A DNA stretch of 64,000 bases from Brevibacterium permense (GTDB lineage: Bacteria; Actinomycetota; Actinomycetes; Actinomycetales; Brevibacteriaceae). The DNA is taken from positions 20,420 through 84,419 of the forward strand of contig NZ_JABSSX010000012.1 of NCBI RefSeq assembly GCF_013280495.1, read 5' to 3'. Each line of letters starts with the position of its first letter. Position 1 is the stretch's first letter. This document shows, piece by piece, positions 50,171 to 58,545 of the stretch. The position numbers were made by a program, and so were the translations under genes. Below the pieces are notes generated by a model. That model was not told the DNA's origin, made no database searches, and was given only the letters and a program-made list of their open reading frames with translations.

Positions 50171-50260
50171 CGACTTCCTTCGGCGGTGCTAACCGCATCA
50201 GGTTCGAGGGTCTGCAGCTTCTTCTGCACTCTCAGCGCCCCTGACGGCGCTCCCCTGTCG
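50171..50260 (-). ncRNA. TPP riboswitch (THI element)
   Basis: The minus-strand sequence has the THI core in order: GGCGCTGAGAGTG, ACCCTCGAACCTGAT, GCGGTTAGCACCGCC and GGAAGTCG, closed by a CGAC/GTCG basal stem. The CUGAGA and ACCUGAU elements are the thiamin pyrophosphate-binding signatures. It lies directly upstream of ykoE, so thiamin pyrophosphate should switch off the transporter. The hairpin at 50140-50158 suggests a translational mode. Confidence 0.95.
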
Positions 50261-50339
50261 TAGCCACCACTGTACAACAGGGGAGCGGAGCAGCGACCGG
50301 TATCCGTGGCGACGCGGAGGCCGGGGGCGGTCATCGAGG

Positions 50340-50361
50340 ATTCACTTCCCGTTTCCCTTCC
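50340..50361 (+). promoter_or_regulatory. Degenerate PHO-box-like repeat
   Basis: ATTCACTTCCC (50340-50350) and GTTTCCCTTCC (50351-50361) resemble 11-base PHO units, but the second is poor. Located 52 bases before the start of a phosphatase-like gene. Weak evidence on its own; supported by the parallel with the box at 9733. Confidence 0.3.
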
Positions 50362-50388
50362 CGTCGATGGGCCTCGAACAACCGGACA

Positions 50389-50402
50389 CTACTGGTCAGT
50401 AG
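50389..50402. promoter_or_regulatory. Perfect short palindrome in the phosphatase leader
   Basis: CTACTGGTCAGTAG is a perfect 6+2+6 palindrome ending 10 bases before the GTG start of the phosphatase gene, in TetR-operator style. It may be a repressor site or an RNA hairpin close to the ribosome site. Confidence 0.4.
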
Positions 50403-50412
50403 GAATGGGCGG

Positions 50413-52276
50413 GTGAATACGCATCGACTGAAGAGACCGCTCAGTGCCCTGTCCGCCGCTACCCTGCTCGCCGCTCTGGTCGCGGCCCCGGTTCCCGTGC
50501 GTGCCGAGCCATCTCTCGGTTCCGGAGGGTCGACCGCGACCCAGGGCGCGAATGCCGACTCTGCTCAGACTCCGAGCCCTGACCGGACGGATTCGCCCGC
50601 CGGGGCGGATGCTGGGAGCGAGGCGATCACCGATACCGTGTTGCAGGTCGGGGCCGACTCCACGGCGCGCAACCTCTCATGGATGAGCGAGAGTGCCGGC
50701 GGGGGGAGAGGTTCGGTGGGTGCCGGCGAGTGAGCTCGATGGCGGAAAGCTTCCGGCCGACGCGGCAACAGCTGAGACCACGGACTCCGGACTCGCGACC
50801 GACCTCAAACGTCACTTCAACCAAGCGAGCATGACCGACCTGGAACCTGGCACTGACTACGCCTACCAGGTCGGCAGCGACGAGGACGGCTTCACTGAGG
50901 TGCAGCAGTTCACCACAGGGTCGTCCGGAGGAGATGACGAATTCCTCGTCTTCGGCGACCCCCAGGTCGGCGCCGGAGGCGGGGACCCCGACGACGCGGC
51001 CGGTTGGGACCGGACCCTGTCTTCGGCAGCGGCCACCGCCGACGACCCGAGCTTCTTCTACTCGCTGGGAGACCAGGTCAACTCCGCCGGCAACCAGGAG
51101 CAGTACGCTCAGTACCTGGAACCGGAAGCGACCCGGACGATCCCGCAGGCGACGACGATCGGCAACCACGATGTGTCATCGAAAGCCTACGAGCAGCACT
51201 TCAACCGACCCAACGTCAGCCAGGATCACGGCGGTGGCGGCGTCATCACCTCTGGCGGCGACTACTGGTTCATCGAAGATGGAGTCCTGTTCCTCAACAT
51301 CAACTCGAACAGCCCGGACATGGATGCCCACGCCGAGTTCATCGACGAGGTCGTCGCCGAGCACGGTGACCAGGCACGGTGGACTGTGCTCGGATTCCAT
51401 CACTCGATCTATTCGACGGCCACACACTGGGATGACCTCGATGTGAAGCGGCTGCGGAAGGCGATCCCTCCGGTCGCGGCCCGCAATGACATCGACCTCG
51501 TAGTCTCCGGCCACGACCACATCTATAACCGCACCTTCCTCATGGACGGCGAAGGCAAGCCCGTTGAGGGCTCCGAAGCAGGAGCCGAGGAGGAGAAGGA
51601 AGACGGGCAGACGCTCTACCTCACGCTGACCTCGTCATCGGGGTCGAAGTTCTATGACTACGTTCCCGGCCTCGAATGGGAAGGCAAGAGCGTCCACAAC
51701 GACGTGCCCGCCTTCACCCGAGTCCGGGTCAGCGACGAGGCGCTGCGGGCGACGACCTATGAGGTGCCGGCAGGTGGGGCACCGGCCGACGGTCAACGCG
51801 CGGAAGCGCAGGCCGCAGCCGAGCAGATCGACGATGTCGAACTCAGGCGCGCCGAGGCGGAAGAACCAGCCCCGGATGACGACGCCGGCGCTGACGCCGG
51901 TTCCGGAGCCGGCGCCGAAGCCGATGCAGGTACCGACTCCGGGGCAGGCGCTGATGGTGCAGGTGCGAATGATGACGCCGACGGTGCTGGAACGGGAGAC
52001 GACGCAGACGCAGGTGCCGACGGTGCGGGTGCAGATGCCGACCCTGGTACTGGTGGCGCCGACTCCGGCGCCGAGGCAGATGCGACCGAGGCGAACGCCG
52101 CAGGAACGGGTGATGATTCGGATTCATCCGGGACCGTCTCGGCGAGTGGGGGCGGAGACCTGCCCCGCACCGGCGGTGGGCTCGCACTGCCCTTGGCCGT
52201 CGGCGCGGGGGCGCTGGCACTCGGCGCGGCCCTCCTCTTGGTGAGCCGTCGCCGTCGAGGTGCCGAACTCAGCTGA
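50413..52276 (+). pseudogene. Purple-acid-phosphatase-like secreted, LPxTG-anchored protein, split by a frameshift
   Basis: Frame 1 (50413-50733) encodes a Sec signal peptide (LKRPLSALSAATLLAALVAAPVPVRA) and the start of a fibronectin-like domain ending in SWMSESAGGGR. Frame 2 (open from 50693) continues with EVRWVPASELDGG and the metallophosphatase domain. Its metal motifs are FGDPQV, LGDQVN, GNHD, FHHS and GHDH. A Gln/Glu/Asp/Gly/Ala-rich linker, LPRTG (from 52160), a helix and four Arg form a sortase signal. Removing one G from the run 50701-50706 restores a single open frame of about 620 residues. Either a sequencing error, a real mutation or a phase-variable tract. As given, the product is broken. 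Confidence 0.85.
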
Positions 52277-52304
52277 TCAGCACAGCCTTGCTGATCAGCA
52301 CAGC
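52272..52304. repeat. Two direct repeats around a stop codon
   Basis: GCTGATCAGCACAGC occurs at 52272-52286 and 52290-52304, an 18-base period. The first copy contains the phosphatase stop TGA (52274); the second puts another TGA in frame at 52292. They lie between convergent genes. Confidence 0.8.
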
Positions 52305-52312
52305 GACGCCGA

Positions 52313-53272
52313 TCAGCTCGGAACCACCATGACTGGGCCTTCGGCATGGTTGAGGACTCCACGCGAGACGGATCCCAGCAGAGCGCTGCGGATCCGTCCG
52401 CGCCCACGGGTGCCCATCACCGTCAGCTGTGCGCGCGAGCTGATCTCGACGAGGGTCTCAGTCGGATCGCCGACCGGCACCGAGGTGGTCACCGTCAGAT
52501 CTGGGAACTGTTCCGACAGCGTCGCGGCTTCCTTCTCAAGTGAGTCGGTCAGCTGCCTCTGCCGGCGCGCGGTGACCTCGGAGCTGAGTTCGAGGTCGGG
52601 GTACCAGTAGAGCCATTCCTCTCCAGCTGGAAGCACGGCGACGAGTTCGAGTTCCGTGCCGCGTAAGGCGGCCTCGGCGGCGGCAGTGACCATCGCGACC
52701 CGAGCAGGCTCCGAACCGTCGACGGCCACGGCCACCGGTCCATGCGACTCAGCCGACGTGGCGTGGTGAGGGATGACGATCGTCGGACAGTGGGCGTGAG
52801 CCGGCACAGCGGTTGACACCGAACCGAGGGCCCGGCCCACGAACCCGCCGCGACCGCGCGCACCGACGATGATGATCTCGGCATCGGCGCTCAACGTGGT
52901 GATGACCCCCGCGGCATCGCCCGGAGCAGTGCGGAAGCTCTTCTCCCCGGGATGGTCACGGACGAGCTCGACCGCCTCGGCGAGGGTCTTCTCCGCTTGC
53001 TTCCTCGCCTTCTCGTCTTCCGGCTCGCTGGGAATCGACGCCATGTTCGGATAGATCATCGTCGGCAGCGGATAGGCGGTCACGACGGTCAGTGCGGTCT
53101 TCCGGCGGGCGGCCTCCGCAGCGCCGAAGCGTACTGCGAGTGCCGCGAGTTCGGAGCCGTCGAAGCCGACGAGGACGCCGAACTCCCGATCGCGACCGGA
53201 CTCGGACGCTTTGCGCCCGGCCGATCGTGCTTCGGCGGTGGTGGACTCGGGCATGGGGGACTGAGCAGACAT
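52313..53272 (-). CDS. Tandem-domain universal stress protein
   Basis: 319 residues with two UspA domains. Domain 1 (about 30-165) has VLVGFDGSELAALAV and the ATP motif VGARGRGGFVGRALGSVS. Domain 2 (about 178-318) has VAVAVDGSEPARVAM and MGTRGRGRIRSALLGSVSRGV. Both glycine-rich loops fit nucleotide-binding Usps. Proteins of this type accumulate under starvation or hypoxia. A palindromic site lies upstream at 53367. It converges with the phosphatase gene. Confidence 0.93.
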   Translation of the reverse strand: MSAQSPMPESTTAEARSAGRKASESGRDREFGVLVGFDGSELAALAVRFGAAEAARRKTALTVVTAYPLPTMIYPNMASIPSEPEDEKARKQAEKTLAEAVELVRDHPGEKSFRTAPGDAAGVITTLSADAEIIIVGARGRGGFVGRALGSVSTAVPAHAHCPTIVIPHHATSAESHGPVAVAVDGSEPARVAMVTAAAEAALRGTELELVAVLPAGEEWLYWYPDLELSSEVTARRQRQLTDSLEKEAATLSEQFPDLTVTTSVPVGDPTETLVEISSRAQLTVMGTRGRGRIRSALLGSVSRGVLNHAEGPVMVVPS

Positions 53273-53366
53273 CTCGCACCTCTCGATCGGGGCCTGTCCA
53301 ACCCAGACGCCGACGACGGCCCCGACTGGCGGTATCGTCCGCGTCGCTTTCAGTCTACCAAGACAG

Positions 53367-53383
53367 TTCTACAAGATGTAGAA
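53367..53383 (-). promoter_or_regulatory. Perfect palindrome upstream of the universal stress gene
   Basis: TTCTACA and TGTAGAA (7-base arms, three-base centre) lie about 95 bases before the usp start. An A-run follows on the plus strand. A TAGACT that could act as -10 lies nearer the gene. The TACA/TGTA core recalls BlaI/CopY-type operators, but no such gene is adjacent. The position fits an operator rather than a terminator. Confidence 0.4.
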
Positions 53384-53429
53384 AAAACGTGGGGTGAGAG
53401 GGTTCGTCTCACCTGGGCGTGCATCTGGC

Positions 53430-53969
53430 TCAGACGCGGAAGCCCAGATGGGCCAGTGCGATGCGCAGGATATGGTCCTGGCCGTAGCAGAGCTCGCCGA
53501 CGATATCGGGACGCAGGGTCTCCTCGGGGGTGAGCCAATCGAGGCTGAGGGCATCGGCCCGCGGGGTGCATTCGCCGCGGACCTCCATGATGAAGCACAT
53601 GGCAATCGCATGCTGGCGCGGATCGTGGAGGAGGGCCGAACCCTCGGTGGGGAAGTACTCGGCGATGTGGAACGGGCTGATCGCAGGCGGAATGACCGGC
53701 AGCGCCATCGGGCCGAGGTCGTTCTCGGCGTGACGCACCAATGCGGTTCGGATGGTCTCGTGGAAGCGGATCCGCCCGCCTACGAGCTCTCGTCCGAGGG
53801 TGCCGTCCTCGAGGCTGCGCAGCAGCAGGCCGATGCGTTCGACGTTGCCGGTCTCGCCCACCCGTACCGGGATGGCGTTGACATAGGGGATCGGCATGCG
53901 TCTGCGCAGGCGCGCGTATTCCGCGTCGTCGAACCAGTTCTCGTCGAAGTCCAGGGCAGTCCGAGTCAT
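53430..53969 (-). CDS. DUF4916 / NUDIX-like protein
   Basis: About 179 residues from ATG (53967-53969). Sequence blocks include WFDDAEYARLRRRMPIPYVNAIPV, GRELVGGRIRFHETIRTALVRH and PFHIAEYFPTEG. They match the actinobacterial DUF4916 family, related to NUDIX hydrolases. The canonical Nudix box (GX5EX7REUXEEXGU) is not intact, so hydrolase activity is doubtful. Upstream of it is the divergent prp operon. Confidence 0.72.
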   Translation of the reverse strand: MTRTALDFDENWFDDAEYARLRRRMPIPYVNAIPVRVGETGNVERIGLLLRSLEDGTLGRELVGGRIRFHETIRTALVRHAENDLGPMALPVIPPAISPFHIAEYFPTEGSALLHDPRQHAIAMCFIMEVRGECTPRADALSLDWLTPEETLRPDIVGELCYGQDHILRIALAHLGFRV

Positions 53970-54051
53970 GACCCAATATTCCCACAACCATCCCTCGTTG
54001 CAGAAGAGCATGGTGACCTCGTTGGTGAACTGGGACACGCTTCGGGTAAAA

Positions 54052-54069
54052 TATCTTGATGTCGAGATA
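54052..54069. promoter_or_regulatory. MarR-type operator-like palindrome upstream of prpD
   Basis: TATCTTGATGTCGAGATA is an 18-base palindrome with one mismatch pair, flanked by A/T runs. It matches the TATCTTGA-N2-TCAAGATA form common for MarR-family sites. It lies 96 bases before prpD and 83 before the divergent DUF4916 gene. No MarR gene is adjacent. Confidence 0.6.
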
Positions 54070-54164
54070 AATTTCCGACCGGCAGGGACCTGTCGAGTGA
54101 CGTGGCCTACAGTTGTGTCAGCACTATGTGACCATTTCCGGTCAAGGACTATGAAGGGGTATCC

Positions 54165-55661
54165 ATGATCAATCATGAAGTCCGCACGTACAAGAGCTCA
54201 GAGAACCTGGCTCGCGAAGATCAGCTCGCATGGAAGATCGCCGAGGTCGCATCCGACCCGACGCCGGTCGATTCCGAAGTCACCGAAATGGTCATCAACC
54301 GCGTCATCGACAACGCTTCCGTCGCTGCCGCATCCGTGCGCCGCTCCGCTCCCACCCACGCTCGCGAGCAGGCCCAGGCCCACCCGTTCAATCCCGGTTC
54401 CAACATCTTCGGCCTGCCGGTGAGCGACCGCTTCTCACCGGAATGGGCCGCTTGGGCCAACGGTGTGGCCGTGCGCGAGCTCGATTTCCACGACACCTTC
54501 CTCGCCGCAGAGTACTCGCACCCCGGTGACAACATTCCGGCCGTGCTCGCAGTCGCCCAGCACAAGGGCATCGGCGGCAAGGACCTCATCAACGGCATCG
54601 CCACCGGCTACGAGATCCAGGTCGACCTCGTCAAGGGAATGTGCCTGCACGAGCACAAGATCGACCACGTCGCCCACCTCGGCCCCTCGGCCGCAGCCGG
54701 CATCGGCGCCCTGCTCCACCTGCCCACCGAGGTCACCTTCCAGGCCGTCCAGCAGGCACTGCACGTGACCACCGCGACCCGTCAGTCGCGCAAGGGCGAG
54801 ATCTCGTCCTGGAAGGCCCACGCTCCCGCGTTCGCCGGCAAGATGGCCGTCGAATCCGTCGACCGTGCGATGCGCGGCGAAGGTGCCCCGAACCCGATCT
54901 ACGAAGGTGAGGACGGCTTCATCGCCTGGATCCTCTCCGGACCCGAAGCCCGCTACACCATCCCGCTGCCGGGCAAGGGCGAAGCGAAGCGCGCGATCCT
55001 CGACACCTACACCAAGGAGCACTCGGCCGAGTACCAGGCTCAGGCGCTCATCGACCTCGCCCGCAAGCTCGGCGGACAGATCGAGGACCTGACGAAGATC
55101 AAGCGCATCGTCATCCACACCTCGCACCACACCCACAACGTCATCGGCACCGGTGCGAACGATCCGCAGAAGATGGATCCGAAGGCCAGCCGCGAGACCC
55201 TCGACCACTCGATCATGTACATCTTCGCCGTGGCCATGCAGGACCAGGGCTGGCACCACGAACACTCGTATGCTCCCGAGCGCGCCGGCCGTCCTGACAC
55301 CGTCGAGCTGTGGCACAAGATCGAGACCACCGAGGATCCCGAGTGGACCCGCCGCTACCACTCGATCGACCCGAACGAGAAGGCCTTCGGCGGACGCGTG
55401 GAGATCGAATTCGAAGACGGCTCGACGCTGACCGACGAGATCGCCGTCGCCGACGCCCACCCCTTCGGTGCCCGTCCCTTCGCCCGTGCGAACTACATCG
55501 AGAAGTTCAAGACCCTGGCCGAGGGCATCGTCTCCGACTCGGAGCAGACTCGCTTCCTCGATCTAGCCGAGAACCTCGAGAGCCTCGACGCCAAGGGCGT
55601 TGCGGAACTGAGCTTCACGGTCAACGGACTCGAGCACAGCGGATCGAAGGGCATCTTCTGA
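54165..55661 (+). CDS. prpD: 2-methylcitrate dehydratase
   Basis: 498 residues of the MmgE/PrpD family. It dehydrates 2-methylcitrate to 2-methyl-cis-aconitate in propionate catabolism. Family features: [84 protein letters not shown] and [17 protein letters not shown]. An Fe-S cluster is not used in this family. ATG start with AAGGGG ahead. The stop overlaps the prpB ATG by one base. First gene of the prpDBC operon. Confidence 0.95.
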   Translation: MINHEVRTYKSSENLAREDQLAWKIAEVASDPTPVDSEVTEMVINRVIDNASVAAASVRRSAPTHAREQAQAHPFNPGSNIFGLPVSDRFSPEWAAWANGVAVRELDFHDTFLAAEYSHPGDNIPAVLAVAQHKGIGGKDLINGIATGYEIQVDLVKGMCLHEHKIDHVAHLGPSAAAGIGALLHLPTEVTFQAVQQALHVTTATRQSRKGEISSWKAHAPAFAGKMAVESVDRAMRGEGAPNPIYEGEDGFIAWILSGPEARYTIPLPGKGEAKRAILDTYTKEHSAEYQAQALIDLARKLGGQIEDLTKIKRIVIHTSHHTHNVIGTGANDPQKMDPKASRETLDHSIMYIFAVAMQDQGWHHEHSYAPERAGRPDTVELWHKIETTEDPEWTRRYHSIDPNEKAFGGRVEIEFEDGSTLTDEIAVADAHPFGARPFARANYIEKFKTLAEGIVSDSEQTRFLDLAENLESLDAKGVAELSFTVNGLEHSGSKGIF

Positions 55662-56566
55662 TGCTCGGCGCACAGGCAACCCCCGCCGAGCGCCGCGCCA
55701 AGTTCCGCGAGCTGCTGGCAGGCGACGAGATCGTCCAGTTCCCCGGCGCCATCAACCCGATCAACGCTCAGATCATCGAGCAGACCGGCTTCGAAGGCGT
55801 CTACATCTCCGGTGGCGCGTTCTCCGCGGCCATGGGTCTGCCCGATATCGGGCTGACCACGCTGACCGAGGTGGCCGACCACGGACGCAGTATCGCGCGG
55901 GTGACGAACCTGCCGACCTTCATCGACGCCGACACCGGATGGGGCGAAGCCATGAACGTGGCCCGCACCGTCCAGGAGTTCGAGGACGCCGGAATCTCGG
56001 GCATGCACCTGGAGGACCAGGTCAACCCGAAGCGCTGCGGCCACCTCGACGGCAAGGAGGTCGTGACCGCGGCCGAGATGTCCAAGCGCATCAAGGCCGC
56101 CGTCAAGGGGCGCCGAGACGAGAACTTCGTCATCTGCGCCCGCACCGACTCCCGCGCCGGTGAAGGCCTCGACGCCGCCATCGACCGGGCGAAGGCCTAC
56201 GCCGATGCGGGAGCGGACATGATCTTCCCCGAAGCGATGCGAGACTTGGGCGAATTCGAGAGATTCGCCTCGGCCGTCGATGTGCCGATCCTGGCGAACA
56301 TGACGGAATTCGGAAAGAGTGAACTGTTCACCACCGAACAGTTGGCGAATGTCGGAGTCAAGCTTGTGATCTACCCGGTCACGACTCTGCGCATCGCCAT
56401 GGGTGCGATCAAATCGGGCCTGCAGACCATTCGGGACAAGGGCACTCAGGTGGACCTGCTCGAGGGCATGCAGACCCGTGCGGACCTGTATGACACGATC
56501 GACTACGCGGCGTACAACGAGTTCGATGCCGCAGTCTTCAACTTCTCACAGGAGGGTCACCAGTGA
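55661..56566 (+). CDS. prpB: 2-methylisocitrate lyase
   Basis: 301 residues of the isocitrate lyase/PEP mutase superfamily. It cleaves 2-methylisocitrate into pyruvate and succinate. PrpB features: GAINPINAQIIEQTGFEGVYISGGAFSA, FIDADTGWGEAMNVARTVQEFEDAGISGMHLEDQ and the catalytic KRCGHLDGK with the Cys base. ICARTDSRAGEGLDAAIDRA supplies further active-site residues. The open frame runs further upstream inside prpD, but ATG 55661 (TGATG overlap) is the real start. It overlaps prpC by four bases. Confidence 0.96.
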   Translation: MLGAQATPAERRAKFRELLAGDEIVQFPGAINPINAQIIEQTGFEGVYISGGAFSAAMGLPDIGLTTLTEVADHGRSIARVTNLPTFIDADTGWGEAMNVARTVQEFEDAGISGMHLEDQVNPKRCGHLDGKEVVTAAEMSKRIKAAVKGRRDENFVICARTDSRAGEGLDAAIDRAKAYADAGADMIFPEAMRDLGEFERFASAVDVPILANMTEFGKSELFTTEQLANVGVKLVIYPVTTLRIAMGAIKSGLQTIRDKGTQVDLLEGMQTRADLYDTIDYAAYNEFDAAVFNFSQEGHQ

Positions 56567-57684
56567 CCGAAGAAATCAAGAAGGGCCTCGCCGGTGTCGT
56601 GGTCGACACCACCGCAGTGTCCAAAGTGGTCCAGGAGACCAACTCGCTGACCTACCGCGGCTACCCCGTGCAGGAGCTCGCCGCCAAGCGCAGCTTCGAG
56701 GACGTCGCCTACCTCATCTGGAACGGTGAACTGCCCACCGAGGCGCAGCTGGCAGAGTTCCAGGAACGCGAACGCTCCCAGCGTGAGATCGATGACAAGC
56801 TCGTCGACCTCATCCTCGGCCTGCCCAAGGACTGCCACCCGATGCACGTCGTGCAGACGGCCGTGGCCTATCTGGGCGCAGTCGATCCCGAGGCCGACAC
56901 CGAGGGAGCCGAGGCGAACCTCGCGAAGGCCGAGCGCCTCTACGCCCAGCTGCCGACGATCGTGGCCATCGACCACCGTCGCCGTCACGGCCTCGACCCC
57001 GTCGCCCCGACGAAGGACCTCGGCTACGCCGCGAACTTCTTCAAGATGGTCTTCGACGAAGTTCCCGCCGAGGAGGTCGTGCGCTGCTTCGACGTGTCGA
57101 TGATCCTCTACGCCGAGCACTCGTTCAACGCCTCGACCTTCACCGGTCGCGTCATCACCTCGACCACATCGGACCTGTACTCGGCAGTCGCCGGTGCCGT
57201 CGGGGCGCTCAAGGGCCCGCTGCACGGCGGAGCGAACGAAGCCGTCATGGCGATGCTCGAAGAGGTCGGCACCGCCGACAGGGCTTCGGCCTGGATCGAC
57301 GAGGCACTGGCCAAGAAGGCGAAGATCATGGGCTTCGGCCACCGCGTGTACAAGAACGGCGATTCGCGCGTACCCACCATGCGCAAGGCCTTCGAGGACA
57401 TGGTCGCCGTCAAGGGTGCGAACGACCTGCTGGATCTGTACAACACCTTCGAAGAGGAGTTCGTCGGGCGCAAGGGCATCTACCCGAACCTCGACTACCC
57501 CTCGGGCCCGGCCTACCACCTCATGGGCTTCGACACCGAGCAGTTCACCCCGATCTTCGTGATGGCCCGCATCACCGGCTGGACCGCTCATATCTTCGAA
57601 CAGCAGGCGAACAACGCCCTCATCCGTCCCCTGAGCGCCTACGACGGTGAGGACCAGCGCGAGGTTCCCGACAACCGGGGCTGA
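56563..57684 (+). CDS. prpC: 2-methylcitrate synthase (citrate synthase-like)
   Basis: 373 residues. It joins propionyl-CoA and oxaloacetate to make 2-methylcitrate. Citrate-synthase catalytic positions are visible: YAEHSFNASTFTGRVITST, GPLHGGANEAV and FGHRVYKNGDSR. The late IYPNLDYPSGPAY segment provides the catalytic Asp region. The GLAGVVVDTTAVSKV start is typical of the short methylcitrate synthases. The GTG start overlaps the prpB stop (GTGA). With prpD and prpB it completes the three cycle enzymes. Confidence 0.94.
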   Translation: MTEEIKKGLAGVVVDTTAVSKVVQETNSLTYRGYPVQELAAKRSFEDVAYLIWNGELPTEAQLAEFQERERSQREIDDKLVDLILGLPKDCHPMHVVQTAVAYLGAVDPEADTEGAEANLAKAERLYAQLPTIVAIDHRRRHGLDPVAPTKDLGYAANFFKMVFDEVPAEEVVRCFDVSMILYAEHSFNASTFTGRVITSTTSDLYSAVAGAVGALKGPLHGGANEAVMAMLEEVGTADRASAWIDEALAKKAKIMGFGHRVYKNGDSRVPTMRKAFEDMVAVKGANDLLDLYNTFEEEFVGRKGIYPNLDYPSGPAYHLMGFDTEQFTPIFVMARITGWTAHIFEQQANNALIRPLSAYDGEDQREVPDNRG

Positions 57685-57708
57685 CCTCTCGAAAGGCAGA
57701 ACACACAT

Positions 57709-58536
57709 ATGAGACCAGACGGCTCCTACCGTCCGGTCGATCTCGAGGGTTTCGACTTCACCGTCTCCGGTGGGGTCGGAACCCTCGTCATCGATCGGAC
57801 CGAAAAACGCAATGCGATCTCCCGGCCCATGTGGCGGGCGCTGCCGCAGATCATCGCGAACGTCGATGCCGACGATTCGATCGGCGCGCTGGTGATCACC
57901 GGGGCCGGCGGGCACTTCTCCGCCGGTTCGGACATCGCCGACCTCAACGTCGCACTCGCGGACTTCTGGGAACTCAACTCCACCGCCGAGGCGGCCCTGG
58001 CGAACTCGCGGACACCGACGATCGCCGCCATCACCGGCAACTGCGTGGGCGGAGGGACGGAGATCGCCGCGGCCTGCGACATCCGCATCGCCGCCCCCGG
58101 ATCGATCTTCGGCGTCACCGCAGCCAAACTCGGACTCGTGTACCCGGCCGGACCCACGAAGCGGCTGGCTGAGATCCTCGGCGACGCCTGGGCGCGGTAC
58201 CTGCTCATCACGGCCTCGATCGTGAAGTTCGAGAAGATGGCCGAACTCGGGTTCTTCCACGAAGTCTCCGACACCCCGCTCGAGACGGCACAGGCCCTGG
58301 GGGAGCGGATCGTGGGACTGTCCCGGCTCAGCCAGGTCGGTGCCAAGGCGATCCTCGACGGTGAACTGACGGAGGACACGGAGCCGCCTCGGTGGCTCGA
58401 TGACGCCTACCGGGACGAGATCATCCGCGGTCAGGAAGCCTTCTTCGCCAAGGAGCCGCCGGAATTCGGCTTCGCCAAATCCGCATGGCAGAACGGTCCC
58501 CAGGTTCGTTCTCACGGAGGCCCACGGAGAGGATAA
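57709..58536 (+). CDS. Enoyl-CoA hydratase/isomerase family protein
   Basis: 275 residues of the crotonase fold. Oxyanion-hole segments: GAGGHFSAGSDIADL (about 65-79) and ITGNCVGGGTEIAAACDIRIA (about 104-124). One of the two usual catalytic Glu positions is visible as the Glu in GGGTEIAA. It starts 24 bases after prpC and may be co-transcribed, which suggests a role in acyl-CoA breakdown that yields propionyl-CoA. The substrate is unknown. Confidence 0.85.
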   Translation: MRPDGSYRPVDLEGFDFTVSGGVGTLVIDRTEKRNAISRPMWRALPQIIANVDADDSIGALVITGAGGHFSAGSDIADLNVALADFWELNSTAEAALANSRTPTIAAITGNCVGGGTEIAAACDIRIAAPGSIFGVTAAKLGLVYPAGPTKRLAEILGDAWARYLLITASIVKFEKMAELGFFHEVSDTPLETAQALGERIVGLSRLSQVGAKAILDGELTEDTEPPRWLDDAYRDEIIRGQEAFFAKEPPEFGFAKSAWQNGPQVRSHGGPRRG

Positions 58537-58545
58537 ACTGGCCGA

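Noticed and set aside
49507..50334. Upstream extension of the fused ECF ATPase frame
   Set aside because: It would run through the ykoE gene and the TPP riboswitch. The ABC domain begins right after ATG 49506.
53367..53400. Terminator for the DUF4916 gene
   Set aside because: On the minus strand the T run comes before the hairpin, not after it, so it does not fit an intrinsic terminator; treated as an operator candidate.
56557..58515. Minus-strand open frame of 652 codons opposite prpC and the hydratase gene
   Set aside because: Antisense shadow; the plus-strand genes are complete and co-directional.
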